A DNA stretch of 64,000 bases from Selaginella tamariscina (taxonomy: Eukaryota > Streptophyta > Lycopodiopsida > Selaginellales > Selaginellaceae), in NCBI GenBank assembly GCA_003024785.1, contig PUQB01000316.1, forward strand, positions 192,271 to 256,270. The letters are read 5' to 3'. The translations under genes and the position numbers were made by a program. Position 1 is the first letter of the stretch. Every line of letters begins with the position of its first letter. Positions 47,991 through 60,699 of the stretch are shown here, piece after piece. The notes below the pieces were generated by a model. That model searched no databases, was not told the DNA's origin, and saw nothing but the letters and a program-made list of their open reading frames with translations.

Positions 47991-50900
47991 TTATATTGGC
48001 AAATTTAACTGCAATAAACTTTATTGAATAAAGTATATGTAATTCTGTATATTACTCTTGCATTACTGTATGTGGTGTATATGTGCAAGACTACAACTTC
48101 TAAATCTCTAATGTGTAGGCCTACTTGGTCTAATTGTGCAAACACATGAGAACTTGGATCTGCTTAGACTTCATGGAGCCTTATGTGTCACTTGATTCTA
48201 GGTCCCATAAGAATGCACCCTTAGATAGGGCATTGTGGCCGGAATAGAAAGTATGTTTTGCCATTTCAACCAAACTCAAGAATCCATATTCTCATTGTTC
48301 ACCATTTGAATGGTTTAACTTCAATGTCTTCCAGGTTTGTTGAGAGGTACCTTTGTATTTCTAGGTCTTTTGAGAGGTACCTTTGTATTTCCTTATCCAC
48401 ACTGTCGACCTCTCACTTCTTAAGTAATCTGTAAAGCGCTTTATTTTGATAATGTTGGAAGGTGTAGATGCAAACAGGTGCGGGAAGCAGTTGACCATCC
48501 ATCTAGCCACTCTAACGAATCTCTATTTCAATTTCTCTATTTCCTTCGAGTCCTCATCTTCTTGCTGGAAAGCCTCCAACTTCAACCTTTGATCAAGAAT
48601 CGCCTCACAAATATAGACATCTTTTTTGAGGCCTCATTTCTATACTCGATCAACTTGCTAACTATTTTTATTGTGTTGACATGAGCTCCTAGCTGTCCTA
48701 ATTCATCAGCCCTAAACATAGAAGACATGAAGATAAGAATTCTTGCTTGCATATGCCCGTGGAATCAGAAATTAAAAGATTTATTAACCTTTTCCAAGTC
48801 ATTGATGAGGCATTGATAAATTGGAGTGGCCATCATCTTATCGAGTATTTTGACCCCATAGCTTTGGCTTTCAATGGACCGAGGAATTCATTTGATAAAG
48901 CATTCCCATTCTATCGTACTGAGCTTAAAATGAGAGCAACTAGCATCTTCCGTGATGTAGTATGCAATGGATTCCTGTAAAAGCATTACTCAACAAAGCA
49001 TGTCATATGTGGAGTTTCCACCATTACAACATCCAATTCAAACCCTTTGCTAACTCCTCCGATTGCTTGAACTCCACAATTCTTGAAAATTTTGCCTTCT
49101 TTGTGGGGAGCTATGGGTATGGGTCACAAGCCCGTGAATTCTCGTGACGATTAAAATGAATCCCATGACTTTTCTAATTCCTTGTGTCAAAAGACCTCAG
49201 GTTTCCTTCAGTTCGATCTCGCATCCTCCTTGAATATCGGCTTTCACGGCAAGTTGATGACATGCAACATGCATTCGAGCATGTGTTGTTAGCAACCTGC
49301 AAGATAACGCTTGAGTCATGGTCCATTGTTCGATGCATTGTCAGTAGTGATGCAAAACAAGGATCATGAATCTCATAGTGTGTAGTAGGGGTTCCATGGT
49401 ATTACAAAGGTTTTTCCTGATGTTTGCACCCTTAATCTCTAGGGCACCCAAAAACTTCATACAACCTCCAATTGTTGTTGTCTAATGCACTGTCACCCCC
49501 AATATGGCACACATTCGACAAAGTCCAAACTTCACATGTAATATTGACTTTCCCTGCTGCTTCATTAATATCTCTTGCAATCTGCCATTGAAATGGTACA
49601 TTTTGGTGATGTGCTTGGTCATAGCATTAGCACCGACCATAATGTTCGGTATGGTCGATTGCATGCGTGAACAGGTCACAAAATGCCTTGGAGTTGTGTC
49701 TAAAGTTTGACTATTTAAAATTCTAGAACTAATGAATATTCAAATTATACCTTAGCTGATTTCCAAAAGTTGCTTGACTAAGTCATACCCTAGAGAATGC
49801 AAGTGTGCATTACAACTAAGCAAACTCTAAAGCTAAGTTTAAACAAACCTAACATGAATGCCTCAGAAAGAGCCTTGATAATGAGTTTAGGTTGTTTAAC
49901 CCCTGGACATGTTAACATAAAGGGTGCATCTTAATAACATAAATTAGGCCTTATGTGATGGGAGGAATCAGACCCTTTCAATCTCTTCATGTTTTTTTCA
50001 CACTTATTTTTTAATAATGTGACAGAGCCTCCTTGTTTCTTATTTTTAAAAATGGGTTAACACAAATCTCATTCCTAGTGGAATGATGCTTGGTGAGTTT
50101 TAACCTAATGACATATGGACTCAACATGAGGGGTTTAAGGCATGGATTAAGTCTATGATGTTTTAAGCTATTTTCTTATATTTTATAATTAAATTGACAA
50201 AACACAATTTTATTTGAGATTTGTATTCATTTCATATACTTTGTCGTATGTATAACGATACTTCTTAGTGACAATAAAATCAAAATTTGTACAAAATACA
50301 TTAATACATTAATGTTTTACAATTTCATTTTAAGCAACAATAAAGTTGAAACAATCAAAAAATATATGTTATTAGATGCCCTTAATTCAAGTATATTCTT
50401 AAAATATACTTCATGTATAGTTACTTTGAAACATAACTAAAATAGTAATAGGTATTAATAAATTTTAATTTTCCTACAATTATCTTTGTATATATACTTC
50501 TACTATTATATGTATAAGTATATATAAATATATTTAAAATTTATAGATATATGTATTTATATATCATATATTGAAATCAGATTGACATTAATATGTTCTA
50601 ATCTTATATAACTAATTCTTAAATATATATGACACACAATATGAAAATTTCAAATGGTAAGAGCATAACCTAAATTTATTTTATTATACAAAGTGAAATT
50701 GTGTGTCATGGTTTTTATTTATTAAGCATGTATATTATATGTCATCGGATTAATAAATATATGAGTTAGATTGACCCTCTTTGCCATTTTAATAAATCAG
50801 AGGAATAATACTTTGAAATATTTATTGTAATTTTAATAAATAATTTAATGAATAGGCATATCTTTAGGGTAAATAATTTAATTAGTAATTAAATTTTGTT

Positions 50901-51433
50901 TATTGGAAACTATAAAAATATAAGGTTTTATATATTTAATTATTATATATATGTATGTATATATGTATGTACGTATGTATGTATAAAAGCTATCATGTCC
51001 AACAATGTGCATGCTAGGGCTCTGACATGGTGCCTTCGGGTCAGGGCCGGCCCAACCTCGACTTTTATCACCTAGCCCTACCCCTACCCCTAACCCTTCC
51101 CAAGCCACATGGCGACAATGTGAAACGCGGTCCCATCCAATTAGTGTTATCCTTAGGAATTGCTTGGCAACTTGTCTATTTGACAGTTTTAGTCCATTAA
51201 ACAGTTATAGTTAGAGTAACCAAGCTATTTGAGGTTAGTAATGGAACATAGAAAATGAGAGGAGTTTTTGTATTGGCCTTTAATAAGACCAACTAAAAGC
51301 CGCATTTCCCCATCAGACACAAAAAGATTGACTGTGGCGGTGTTAACAATGTCCAAAGCGAAGAAGAGCTAGGTTTGACAGTATTTCGTCAAGACGGAAG
51401 TAAATAGCAAGAAGATATGTGTTTGCTAGGCCA
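47991..51433. other. Transposon-derived, unassigned region
   Basis: Short open stretches on both strands (e.g. 48478-48684, 48747-48980, 49482-49679) interrupted by stops, a 40-bp spaced direct repeat of TTGAGAGGTACCTTTGTATTT at 48339 and 48369, and AT-rich DNA from 50150 to 51000. The pattern suggests a dead transposon, possibly hAT, between GC-rich ends at about 47.95 and 51.03 kb, but no diagnostic catalytic motif could be read. No host gene is supported. Confidence 0.3.
49765..50010 (-). repeat. Degenerate partial copy of the solo-LTR family
   Basis: The words CTAAGCAAACTC, GGTTTA-type text, ATGCCTC, AAAGAGCC and GTTTAGGTTGTTTAACCC occur in the same order and spacing as in 29440-29590 of solo LTR copy A. 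Overall identity is lower than between the two full copies, so it is an older fragment. Confidence 0.5.
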
Positions 51434-53770
51434 CTAAATTCTAGGGAGGTTCGACAATATGCAACCAAAAGTTGACCCGTGACATGATCGGAAGCAATTG
51501 AGCCCCAACTGTTGCTGCACCAAACTAAAATCCAGTAGTTTCCTCCACATGTGATATCCTAACTTGCCTCGACATTTTGGTTTTGAAGAAACAAGGTGCT
51601 CAAGGGACGTAAAATCAAATATATATAATATATAATATATAATATAAAAATTTGTCAATATGGATTGAAGACTTGGAATGCTAGATAAACCTAGTGAAAA
51701 GGTTCTTCTCAATGTACTTCCGAAGGCTTCAAGCTTTGTCGGGGAAAGACCATAAGTGGGTCCCCAAGGAGGTTGGGCTCCTTTGATAAGATCGATGGGA
51801 TAGTCATAAGGTCGATACTCCGAAAGCTTACTAGCTTGAATCTTATAAAAAACATTAGCAAAATCATTATATTTGGCAAGGAGCAATGTGACATCCTTTT
51901 TAAAGTTGGACTCAGGAGCTGGGTTGATCACAATTACAAAAACTGATAATGGATCTTGTTTACTATCACAATTTTCCCCTCTCCCCTTAAGCCAATAAGG
52001 CAAAGAGATTTATGAAAGGGCCCCTAGTCATGATGACCCAGGTCCACTTGGGTCTTTTTCCCATATATCCCACATATCCCACAATGTTTACTCAAGTGGT
52101 CAATCCACTAAGTTAGAACTATGACACTTATCTCCCAAATGAACTCATCCAAAGAAATCGTGCATATCCACAATAAATAAGAGGTTGACATGGGAAACTC
52201 AGGCTCCTGCACTTTTATTAGTAAGCTGAAACATTACTTGTGCCAATTGATACATGGGTGTGTAACTTGAACCATGATGTGTGAAGAATAACTGGGTACT
52301 CATGACTACATATCATGTTGAAGGTGCATGAGGTTTCTCTTAATGTGACATGTACAAGGTCATATTCCTCGATAACTACACCATATGTTATAAGTCTAAA
52401 ATCCATGCTGAGAAGTTGATGTAGTAGCTTCTTCAACATGATGGAATGCCAATGAGCAAAATCACAATCCATGAAACAAGCATTGGTTCCAGAATTCAAC
52501 AAAGTCATGGTAGTCACCTTGTGGCTTATTGTAGTGGAAAGTTGGACTTGTGTTGCAAAGGACTTACTGACTCGAGATGATGGGATGAAACCAACTGTAT
52601 GCAAGGATTTTCAGTGTCTAGGATTGTCCAGCCAAACGGCTTCGACTTTGATTGGACTTACTCATTTAACTGCTCGTCCAACTTACAAAGGACCTCAAAA
52701 TTGTTACTCCTACTCAAGGGCTTAGGACTCTGGGACAAACATGGTTGATCACATGCCTAAGACTCTAGAGGTGGACGCGGTTGATCATACGCTTGGGTTT
52801 ATTGGGGCAACTTATTGCAATATGACCTAGACCACCACAGTAAAGACATAAACTATTGGTTCTACAACGATGCTTCTCTACTTCGGTCAAGGGTCCATGA
52901 TGTCTTGCTTGAGATGCTTCATATTCCATGGGAGCTAGACCATCCATAGGAACATGAACATGAACATGAACATGAATCATCATCGTGCTGTGTGTCACTG
53001 GGGGTGATGATGTTGTTGCTGCATATGTATACTCCCTAGGATAAGGTGTCTAAAGATGTTCAAAACGTCGCTCAAATAATTGATTATCATACCATACAAC
53101 ATGACTAATGGCCTCAAATAGAGTTTTTGGATCATTATAAAAGTCAGAAGAAGGTCCTTGACATTGTTGTGAAGACCATGACAAAATTGATTTATCAAGG
53201 CCTCTTCATCCCAAGGAACATCACGTGCCAAAAGACAGAACTCCGAGGCATACATAGATGATGGACAATTTCTTTGATTGAGTCAACGAATCTTGTTGAT
53301 CATCGTATAAGTACTATTTGTGTCACCAAAATAATTCTTGAACTCCTTCACAAACTTTTCAAAATCGTTAAGTAATGGCCTTTCCAAAAAAGGGGTAAAC
53401 TACGCTTGTGAAGTTCCTATGAGAAGTAATCCGACCAACCCGACTTTGGAATGATTGTTTGGATAACAACTAGAATTCATATGAATCATTAGATGAATTT
53501 GATTTATGAATCCGCAAAATTAAGATCTTGTCCCATTGCATTTTTTGATAAGCTCACCTTTAGTTCCTTTATGACCATGGAAGTACCTGGTCTTGGCAAC
53601 TGATTCTACAACTACCCAATTTGTCTCATGAGCTTATATGTTCCATCTGCCTTTGGCCCTTCTTTATAAGGTTTTGCTTCTCTTGTATCCACTATGTCTT
53701 CTCTTGTTCCAAATTTAGCACCTAGCACGAAGAGCATCCATTTCCACAATCACTTCATCATATTCCTCAT
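51434..53770 (-). mobile_element. Decayed Ty3/gypsy gag-protease-RT, minus strand
   Basis: Reading the minus strand from about 53.8 to 51.4 kb gives the normal gag-pol order. 52995-53255 is a gag piece (REFCLL-type block with LINQFCHGL). 52765-52998 contains a CCHC zinc knuckle, CLYCGGLGHIAISC. 52218-52604 is a protease with TLLNSGTNACFMD, where the catalytic D of the usual DSG has become N. 51434-52003 is the RT start with RPYDYPIDLIKGAQPPWGPTYGLS. All parts are in different frames or broken. The element is inactive and has lost the rest of pol. Confidence 0.8.
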
Positions 53771-54089
53771 GTTAGACCATCATGATGCAATTAGAATACA
53801 ACTGGATATGAAAGGGAAATTTTGGTTCAAATTGTCAAAGGCCAAGGTCTAAAATAGAATTAAATCAAAAATTTAGTAATTTCTTTAAAGTAAGAAGGGA
53901 AAAAAAAAACAATGAGAATTGCCCCACAATTGAGAATACCTAGACCCTGTCCTTAATTACTCCTTTTTACTTAAATATTTTTTGGCATCCAATGTTTTAG
54001 AATCTTCTAGGATGAGATTAAAATATTCTAGCATCCAATGTTCTAGAATATTCTATGATAAAATTGAAATATCTTAATATATTATAGTG

Positions 54090-54262
54090 GTTCATGAAAA
54101 TGACCACCCTCAGGACCCTTGAGGATATCTTGAGTAGACTTTAGGATCTTGCCTTGCACATACACCTACTAAGGCGTCATAACCTACCTCTTAAGGACTC
54201 ATTCAAGAATACAACCCAACAAGGGGTACCTTGGCTCATGACTAACTCTTAAGGGTTTGAGT
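54090..54262 (-). repeat. Second degenerate fragment of the solo-LTR family
   Basis: The text GGATCTTGCCTT, ACAAGGGGTACC, ACTAACTCTTAAGGGTTTGAGTG matches 29180-29410 of solo LTR copy A in order. Just upstream (53974-54075) a 50-bp direct repeat with GCATCCAATGTT.TAGAAT occurs twice. Confidence 0.45.
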
Positions 54263-54364
54263 GAAAAGCCTTTCCCGATATTTGCATCATGCACATGGCC
54301 TTCAAGAGAAGAATTCCTTTAAGGTGGGTAGGATGAAATCAATCTATGATGTGCAATGTTTTTT

Positions 54365-56884
54365 TTGAGTTTGCCAATTTCTACTACAAATTCATTAAGG
54401 ACTACTCCAAAATAGTATTGCCACTTACTAGGTTGACCCAAAAGATAAGTCCTTTGAGTGGAGTCGAGAAGTAGAAGCAGTATTTCATGCTTTAAAGAAT
54501 GCTTTCACATTTGCTCCAATCCTAGCACATCTAGACTTGGAGAAGCCCTTCATCATTGAAGCTAATACATTGAATTTTGCAAAAGGTAATATATTTTCTC
54601 ATGTGGGTGATAATGGTCAACTTTATTTAATTGCTTTTCATTTCTATAAGTTCCTACCATCAAAGATTATGTCATAGTTTTTACTATGACTCGACCCTTT
54701 ACTTTGGACGTTGACTGTTGTTACCTACTGTACTATATTGATGTACTCTAGATGTAGTGAGAAACAGCCCTGCTTAGTGCACTTAGGTGTTTAGGGGTAG
54801 TCCAGCCGGCTATCTTTAGATATCGCAAAAACTCTAAGCGAAGGTAGCACTTACCTTCTAGAAAACCCACCCCGATTTTGACGTCCTAGTTAAGATGAGT
54901 TTGGCATGTTAAATAGGGTTAGGAACACCCCTAGGGTTGACCTAACCTAGGGTTGCCCTAACCCACGCCCTAAAACCCCCACCCCCCTTGGGTAGGGTTT
55001 AGGGTAGGGGTTAGTGTGCAAACTCATCTCATTAACTAAGGGGCTGGCATTTAGTGCCAGCCCACTTACACATATAGGAAAAGAGGGGGGGGGGGGCTCC
55101 GTCACATAAATAAGGTAGAGTATATGGGAGAGCTCTTGGGTTCATGACTGAGTTCGTTGCTCTTCTGCCGGTGCAAGCTTTAGCTTGTGTCGTTAAGGTA
55201 CAACCCTTTGTTGTGCCGCCCTAACTTCCAGATGATAGGGGTACGTCCCACTTTCGGGGTAGCTTACCCTTAACGTTGGCGAATCCATGCCTGGAGGTCT
55301 TGTCAAGATGCACGTTCCAAGAGGCAGAGGTTGTGGCTTGTCTCCAGCCTCCTCCTCCACGTCAAGCTAGGTGTAGCACTCATGGCCAAGCAAGGCACAT
55401 CCGTGTCCTTGACTGGCTGGGTGTGGGATCTTGTTTGACAGGTTCACATTACCAGTTCCTGAGGGTTCACTAAGGGGTTCTAGAGTTGGCATTTAGGGGC
55501 CACGTTTGTGGCACTTGGTGCAACTCTCGAATCTAAGGGCTATGGCATGATAGCCCACATCGTGGAAGGCAGTGTCACATGAGATGTGACACTAGGCTAA
55601 ACGTCACACGATACAACGCTCGAGGCACGCCCTTTGGGGTTGTGTCATGGGTTTGTCGCCAAGGGTTGGATACTCTAGTAAACATACATGCTTGTGTTTG
55701 CACTAGGGTGCTAAACCTTGAGCATTCACTCAAGGGAGGTTAGGTCTTGTAACTAGGTGTGCTTTGGCATACCTGGCTAGAGGGGGTGTTCTCCTTAGGA
55801 TCTAAGGATTGAATAACCTAAGCTCATTAGCAAAAGCCCTATCATGAGTCACTCGCAAGGTCATGTACTTAGGGTTATCCAAACCTAGCCTTAGGGAGTT
55901 GCTTAGCAGAACACTCGTGTCCACTTATAGCGCACACTTGTGTCCTCACTAAGTACTAGCCCTAGGTCTAGGGTATGACTTGGCCACTCAAACCCTTAGG
56001 GGTTAATCGTGGTTCAGGGTACCCCTTGTCACCCTAAAGGGGTTGTACTCCCGAATGAGGGTGATTCCTTGAGGGGTAAGTGACGATGCCTTAGCTCTGT
56101 CACGAGGGTATGTGTGAGACACATCTCCTTTATGGGGTTAGAGCATGAGCCTGTTTAGGTCTACTGGGACAGGATCCTAAAGTCTACTTAGGTTATCCTT
56201 TAGGGTTCAGGGGATGGTCGTTCTAGGGGAGTTAGGGTAGGACTGTAAGTTTTTTGCCTAATTGGGCCCCTGAGTCAGACTCTTAGGGTTATCTTGGAAG
56301 ACTTAGCGTTGCTCACACAGGGTGATAACGCTAAATGGCCACTTGGCAACCACATGTTGGCCCTTTGGGTTAAAACTCTAACAGATCAATTATGAGGTAT
56401 ATGATAAAGAGTTCTTGGCTATCATGGATTCATTTGAGGCATGAAGACATTTCTTGAAAGGATCACCACATTAGGTAATAGTATATAACGATAACAAAAA
56501 TCTTGTATATTTCCAGAGTGCATGTGTTTTGTCTTTTTAACAATTTTGATGGGTTCAATTCCTAACAGGTTCAACTTTGTCATCATGTATCGTCCATGTT
56601 TACAACAGGGTGCCCACTCCAGACGTTCATACTTGGCACCTCGACCTGATGGTTCAGCATTTGATTAGCAACAACATGTTCTTTTGGGCTTAGACCGATT
56701 GAAGATCATAGTATCAGCAGCCCTTGAGGACCACAATCTTCTTGTAGCAATTCACATAGCTTTACTTATGAATCCCTTTGATCAAAATGTCTTTAATCAC
56801 ATTGTTCCAGGTCATGCCTCCAATTCTAAGTCAAAGTATTACCATATAGCGGTTCAAGTTTCAAGATGGCTTGTTACTTTATAA
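54365..56884 (+). mobile_element. Ty3/gypsy RT-RNase H remnant interrupted by a solo LTR
   Basis: Before the LTR (54372-54669) the plus strand encodes the RT thumb and RNase H start (FANFYYKFIKDYSKI, APILAHLDLEKPF). Directly after the LTR (56384-56540) the same domain resumes with text around YEVYDKEFLAIMDSFE and VIVYNDNKNLVYF. Because the two halves join within one codon context, the LTR inserted into an already existing gypsy element. The remainder to 56884 looks like the region before integrase. Many stops are present. Confidence 0.75.
54670..56383 (+). mobile_element. Solo LTR, copy B (1.7 kb)
   Basis: It runs from TGTCATAGTTTTTACTATGA to ...CTCTAACA and is the inverted counterpart of 28986-30672. 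GATTA precedes and GATCA follows it, a 5-bp target duplication with one mismatch, typical of LTR elements. It contains a promoter-like CACATAAATAAGG (about 55103-55115) after a G-run, and repeated CCCTAA-like words. It has no coding region. Confidence 0.8.
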
Positions 56885-57164
56885 TGGCCTTATTTATGTT
56901 CCAAATAGTCTTTGTGTAGATGTATACATGTGTATGCAGAAAAATTTAACTTGTACACACACAGGCAGTTGTGTAACACGCTTATACACCACTAGAGATA
57001 ATTTTCTTTTCTTAAGGCAGTGTAGGTTTCAACTTTAAAATCATTACAATAAAGCACACACACGCACGAGGTACATGTAAAATAAATACAGTATGCATAC
57101 ATCATATATATATATACACATATGTGTGTGTATGTATTGTCTTCAAGTTTTGCAGTTCTGCCAT

Positions 57165-57345
57165 GATGCTCCTACAGTAGTCATTTTGGTGCTTGTAAAC
57201 TCTACACAAAATTATTGGTGGCCAGAAGTTTGTAACAATGTTATAGACATAGCTCTTGGTGCTTGTAAAACTCTACACAAGATTATTGGTGGCCAGAAGT
57301 TTGTAGCAATGAATTATTGGTGGCCAAAAGTTTGTAGCAATGTTA
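57165..57345 (+). repeat. Short tandem copies with TTATTGGTGGCCA
   Basis: A unit around TTATTGGTGGCCAGAAGTTTG occurs three times (about 57209, 57281, 57313), together with two copies of CTTGGTGCTTGTAAA-type text. The open frame through it (57093-57362) is a repeat product rather than a recognisable protein. Confidence 0.7.
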
Positions 57346-57354
57346 TAGACATAA

Positions 57355-57715
57355 CTTTCTAGTTATGTATAGAGAGTTATGTCTCTCTCTCTCACACGTA
57401 TACATACAATCCTAATTATGTATAAAGAGTTATGTGTGAGATTCTCTCTCACACATATACATCTCTAGTTATGTATAGAGAGTTATGTCTCTCTCTCTCA
57501 CACATATACATACAATCCTAATTATGTATAAAGAGTTATGTGTGAGATTCTCTCTCACACATATACATCCTAGTTCTACAATCCTAATTATGTATAAAGA
57601 GTTATGTCTCTCTCACACACATCTACATGTGAGAGCCTATACATCCTAGTTCTACAATCCTAATTATGTATAAAAAGTCATGTCTCTCTCTCATGCACAC
57701 ATCTACATGTGTATT
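57355..57715 (+). repeat. Tandem ~60-110 bp repeats with AGAGTTATGT and CT/CA tracts
   Basis: TATGTATA.AGAGTTATGT recurs at least six times, alternating with CTCTCTCACACATATACAT and TACAATCCTAATTATG. The array ends just before the tRNA-Glu at 57732. Confidence 0.8.
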
Positions 57716-57731
57716 GCACCACTAGATGAAT

Positions 57732-57804
57732 TTCCGTTGCCGGGGTTTGAACCCGGGTCACCTGGGTGAAAGCCAGGCATCCTAAACCACTAGACTACAA
57801 CGGA
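57732..57804 (-). tRNA. trnE-TTC: tRNA-Glu (anticodon TTC), best copy
   Basis: All stems pair: TCCGTTG with CAACGGA in the acceptor, CCTGG and CCAGG around the loop CTTTCAC, and a perfect T-arm with GGGTTCAAACCCC. Of the four copies in the window this is the most canonical. It carries no CCA in the genome, as expected for a nuclear gene. Confidence 0.95.
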
Positions 57805-60147
57805 TGAACATATTTAAATTATACAGATGTGAATATAGTCACTAATTAAGTACATGTACATAGCATACGTTATTAACCATGGACTTTAATCAAAACAAAT
57901 GTATTAATTTTCTGTATTTTGTTGGCATGTTCAAGGAGAAAACAATAAAACTTGTTAAACTGGTGATGTGATAAATTTTGCATATGTACTTGGTATTCCG
58001 TATGCATGTAAATACGTATTTAAAGTCTTGCTATACCCGTCGCATAAAACGTCAACTAAATTATTGTTTACCATAAGAATGAATTTCAAAATATATTAAT
58101 TATTATCTTAACATCGTAAAGGTTAGAGGGTTTCATATCGTTATGACTTCTTTCGTATATTTATTATAAACAATGTCTCGAATAATTTATAGGGTTTAGA
58201 GAGTATGAGGTGGCCTGCTGCTGTATAAGATTCTAAAGGGACATATACTAATGAACATTCTCCTTTAAAAAAATGAAATTGAATTTCAAAATATATCTGT
58301 TTAAAACTCGAATATTCTACTTTTATAAATAATGCAAAAACAGACAGAATAGATGAATATAATTAAGCCAGTGTAAAATGTAACAGCTTTCACAATCCAG
58401 CCCCCTTTTTATATTAGTGATAATTAATTAATTTTCAATTATTTAATAAATTTTAAAAACCAAGAGACATGTATTTAAAAAAGAATTATATATACCAAAC
58501 CAATAAAATCATTAACATAATTAATTTAATTACTTATGATTAAAGAAGGGGGCTGGATTATGAAAACTAGCCGTCTATTTATTTTTCTAAAACTCTTTTT
58601 TTTATATTAAGGTCTATAGGTAACTAGAGAATAAGTTACAAATTGTAGTATATAGGCACCGTTATTATATTGATTAATTAGTGACAGAATTAAATTTATT
58701 TAATACATGTTTTACATTAATATTCCTAAAATATGTTTGAATATGCTAGAATTCATATTAAATTATTTTAAATTAATGGTCCAGGTTCTAAAAAAATTTA
58801 TCTAGATAATTTAAATCAATGATTCAGATTTAATCTTTCTTTAATTTTGAGCAACTCAAGAACAAGAATGTTGTGTTATGGTATAACAATAAAATTTCAA
58901 AAATAATTTTTCAAAATTTTTTAAATAAGGTAACAATAATTAAAGATTATGCTACATTCAGTATTACAAATTTAATTAAACATGTTAATATTAAAGAAGG
59001 CGCTTTGGTGAAAATATTAATATTAATATTTCCAGCAAGAGAGAGCTCTTTGAGCAACCCTCGAGTGGGAGTGATTAACATATATATGTTTGTTTCAGGA
59101 TAGGCCAAGGAAACTCGCTAAGTACGATATGGTAAGCTGTTCTATAGCTTAAATGCTTATGTATATATTGTGTACACATTATATTAATATTATATTGTAT
59201 AATAATATAGCATATGTATTATTTATTTATATTCTAAACTATATAGTTGTTATTATAAAAAATGAGGTCATGTTTGTGGTATGTATTCACAGACTGAGGC
59301 AAGGTAAACACTTACAAATACTATCATTATTTATAGTTTTTTTAATATATTTTTAAATGTAAATACTATTACATCTTATATAAGCATATAAATTAATTAT
59401 GTATAATTAATAAAAAAAGGTCATACTGATTATAATAAGACTAAACGGATCTTTTCAATAAAAGTATTATTTATTACCGTTATTATTAAATATGACGTGC
59501 TAAGATGTGCATGTTATATATATATATATAGTGTGTGTGTGTGTGTGTGTGTACTATATGACGTCTAAGGAGATGGTGGTGAATTTTAAGCTTGATACAC
59601 ATGGTGACTGAAAGGTTATTAATTGGATAGTACAATAACTTTCAATATAAACATTTCTTTTGTACACATTTTTGAGTATGTATGTGCATATGTGACATGT
59701 GTGTTGTAAGCATATGTGTGTCGTGTGTATACATGTGGTTAAAATAGGAACGAAAATATGTGTTTATATATTAAAATTTTGAGATTATAACTTAAATCTT
59801 AGTCCTTTAAACAGTGTACTATATGAATAATATTGATGTATATTTCATCCTCACCGTTTCACGAGGTGACTGACCCATAAATATAGAGCGAGGTACCTTA
59901 AGTTTTATATAATTATATATATATGTACTATATTTATACATATAATATATTATATATGGAGTATGTAATAACTGATAGAGGCTCTTGGTCTCTAAGGGTC
60001 GATATTCATTAGTATATGGTTGCCATACATTCTCTTCGTTCTTAAATAATGGTTGATGTATATAGATATGTTCTTTCTCTCTCTCACACACACGAACCTA
60101 CATTCTATAGATAGTTATGTATTCACAAGCCTATTATCAATTTATAT
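57805..60147. other. AT-rich spacer
   Basis: Apart from the MITE at 58387-58567, this is AT-rich DNA with (TA)n-(GT)n at 59515-59552. A short unit at 59095-59130 reads DRPRKLAKYDM in one frame and is followed by a GT-AG-like gap; it could be an exon but is too short to support. Confidence 0.4.
58387..58567. mobile_element. Fold-back MITE of about 180 bp
   Basis: The left end TTTCACAATCCAGCCCCCTT and the inverse of the right end (TTTCATAATCCAGCCCCCTT) match at 19 of 20 positions, and the inner 40 bases (TAATTAATTAATT...) are also partly complementary. The element is almost a full palindrome without coding capacity. The target duplication is unclear. Confidence 0.8.
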
Positions 60148-60541
60148 TTGACACTAGAAATACATAGATACAATGTGAGTTGGCAAGGTGACGAGAAGGG
60201 ACGGGCTACCATTCTAGAGGGTGTCACCAAGCTGATAAACACAGTGGAGGGTGACTCCGTTGAGAAATTCACTTCTCACGAGTACACAGAAGCTCTAAAG
60301 GTGTACGTAGGGGAGCGTGCCAAAAATATTGCATTCATTGAAGAGCTAATCAACTTGTCTTCTAATTCCAGCACCATATACGATATGTGCCAGTCTTCAC
60401 AGATGCGGGCACTGCTTGACCTGTACATGCACACGTACAAAGAATACCTCAACTCAAAGGTTACATGTCTGCCTATGTGTCTACACCTGCACTAAACCAG
60501 AAGGAAGGTGTGTCTTTTCTGAACGAGCTGCTTAAAAAATG
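60148..60541 (+). pseudogene. Cullin N-terminal fragment, copy 3
   Basis: The stretch 60160-60459 encodes text like the first cullin repeat: a GVTKLINTVEG block, FTSHEYTEAL, STIYDMCQSS, LDLYMHTYKEYLNS. It aligns with plant CUL1 (GITKLKKILEG, FSSEEYMMLY, TIYNMCTQ, YREAFEEYIN). After a GT at 60460 and a very short gap, 60484-60541 continues with LNQKEGVSFLNELLKKW, then a stop. The gap is too short (about 25 bp) and has no good acceptor, and no later cullin exons follow. It is a truncated duplicate of a cullin (CUL1-type SCF scaffold). Confidence 0.6.
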
Positions 60542-60612
60542 GAGTCTCGCTAAAGGAGGTTCTTAAGATAGTGTGATACGTGCGCCAGAATAAAGCATGT
60601 ACAAACATAAAT

Positions 60613-60685
60613 TTCCATTGCCGGGGTTTGAACCCGGGTCACCTGGGTGAAAGCTAAGCATCCTAAACCACTAGACTACAACGGA
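60613..60685 (-). tRNA. tRNA-Glu (TTC) copy, slightly degenerate
   Basis: It shares the sequence of the copy at 57732 except for an acceptor G-T wobble (TTCCATTG) and a weakened anticodon stem (CTTAG against CCAGG, one mismatch, one wobble). Promoter boxes are intact. It lies about 70 bp after the cullin fragment. Confidence 0.75.
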
Positions 60686-60699
60686 TCTACATATTTAAA

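Noticed and set aside
48478..49710. hAT transposase call for the ORFs at 48-50 kb
   Set aside because: The GC-rich ends hint at hAT, but I could not read any diagnostic hAT block, so only an unassigned transposon-like region is reported.
57093..57362. Possible small protein gene with GGQKF repeats
   Set aside because: The frame arises from a three-fold duplication of TTATTGGTGGCCA text, with no start context or homology.
57355..57715. CRISPR-like array
   Set aside because: Repeats vary in length and sequence, spacers are themselves repetitive, there are no cas genes and the genome is a plant. The same holds for the array at 63.2-64 kb.
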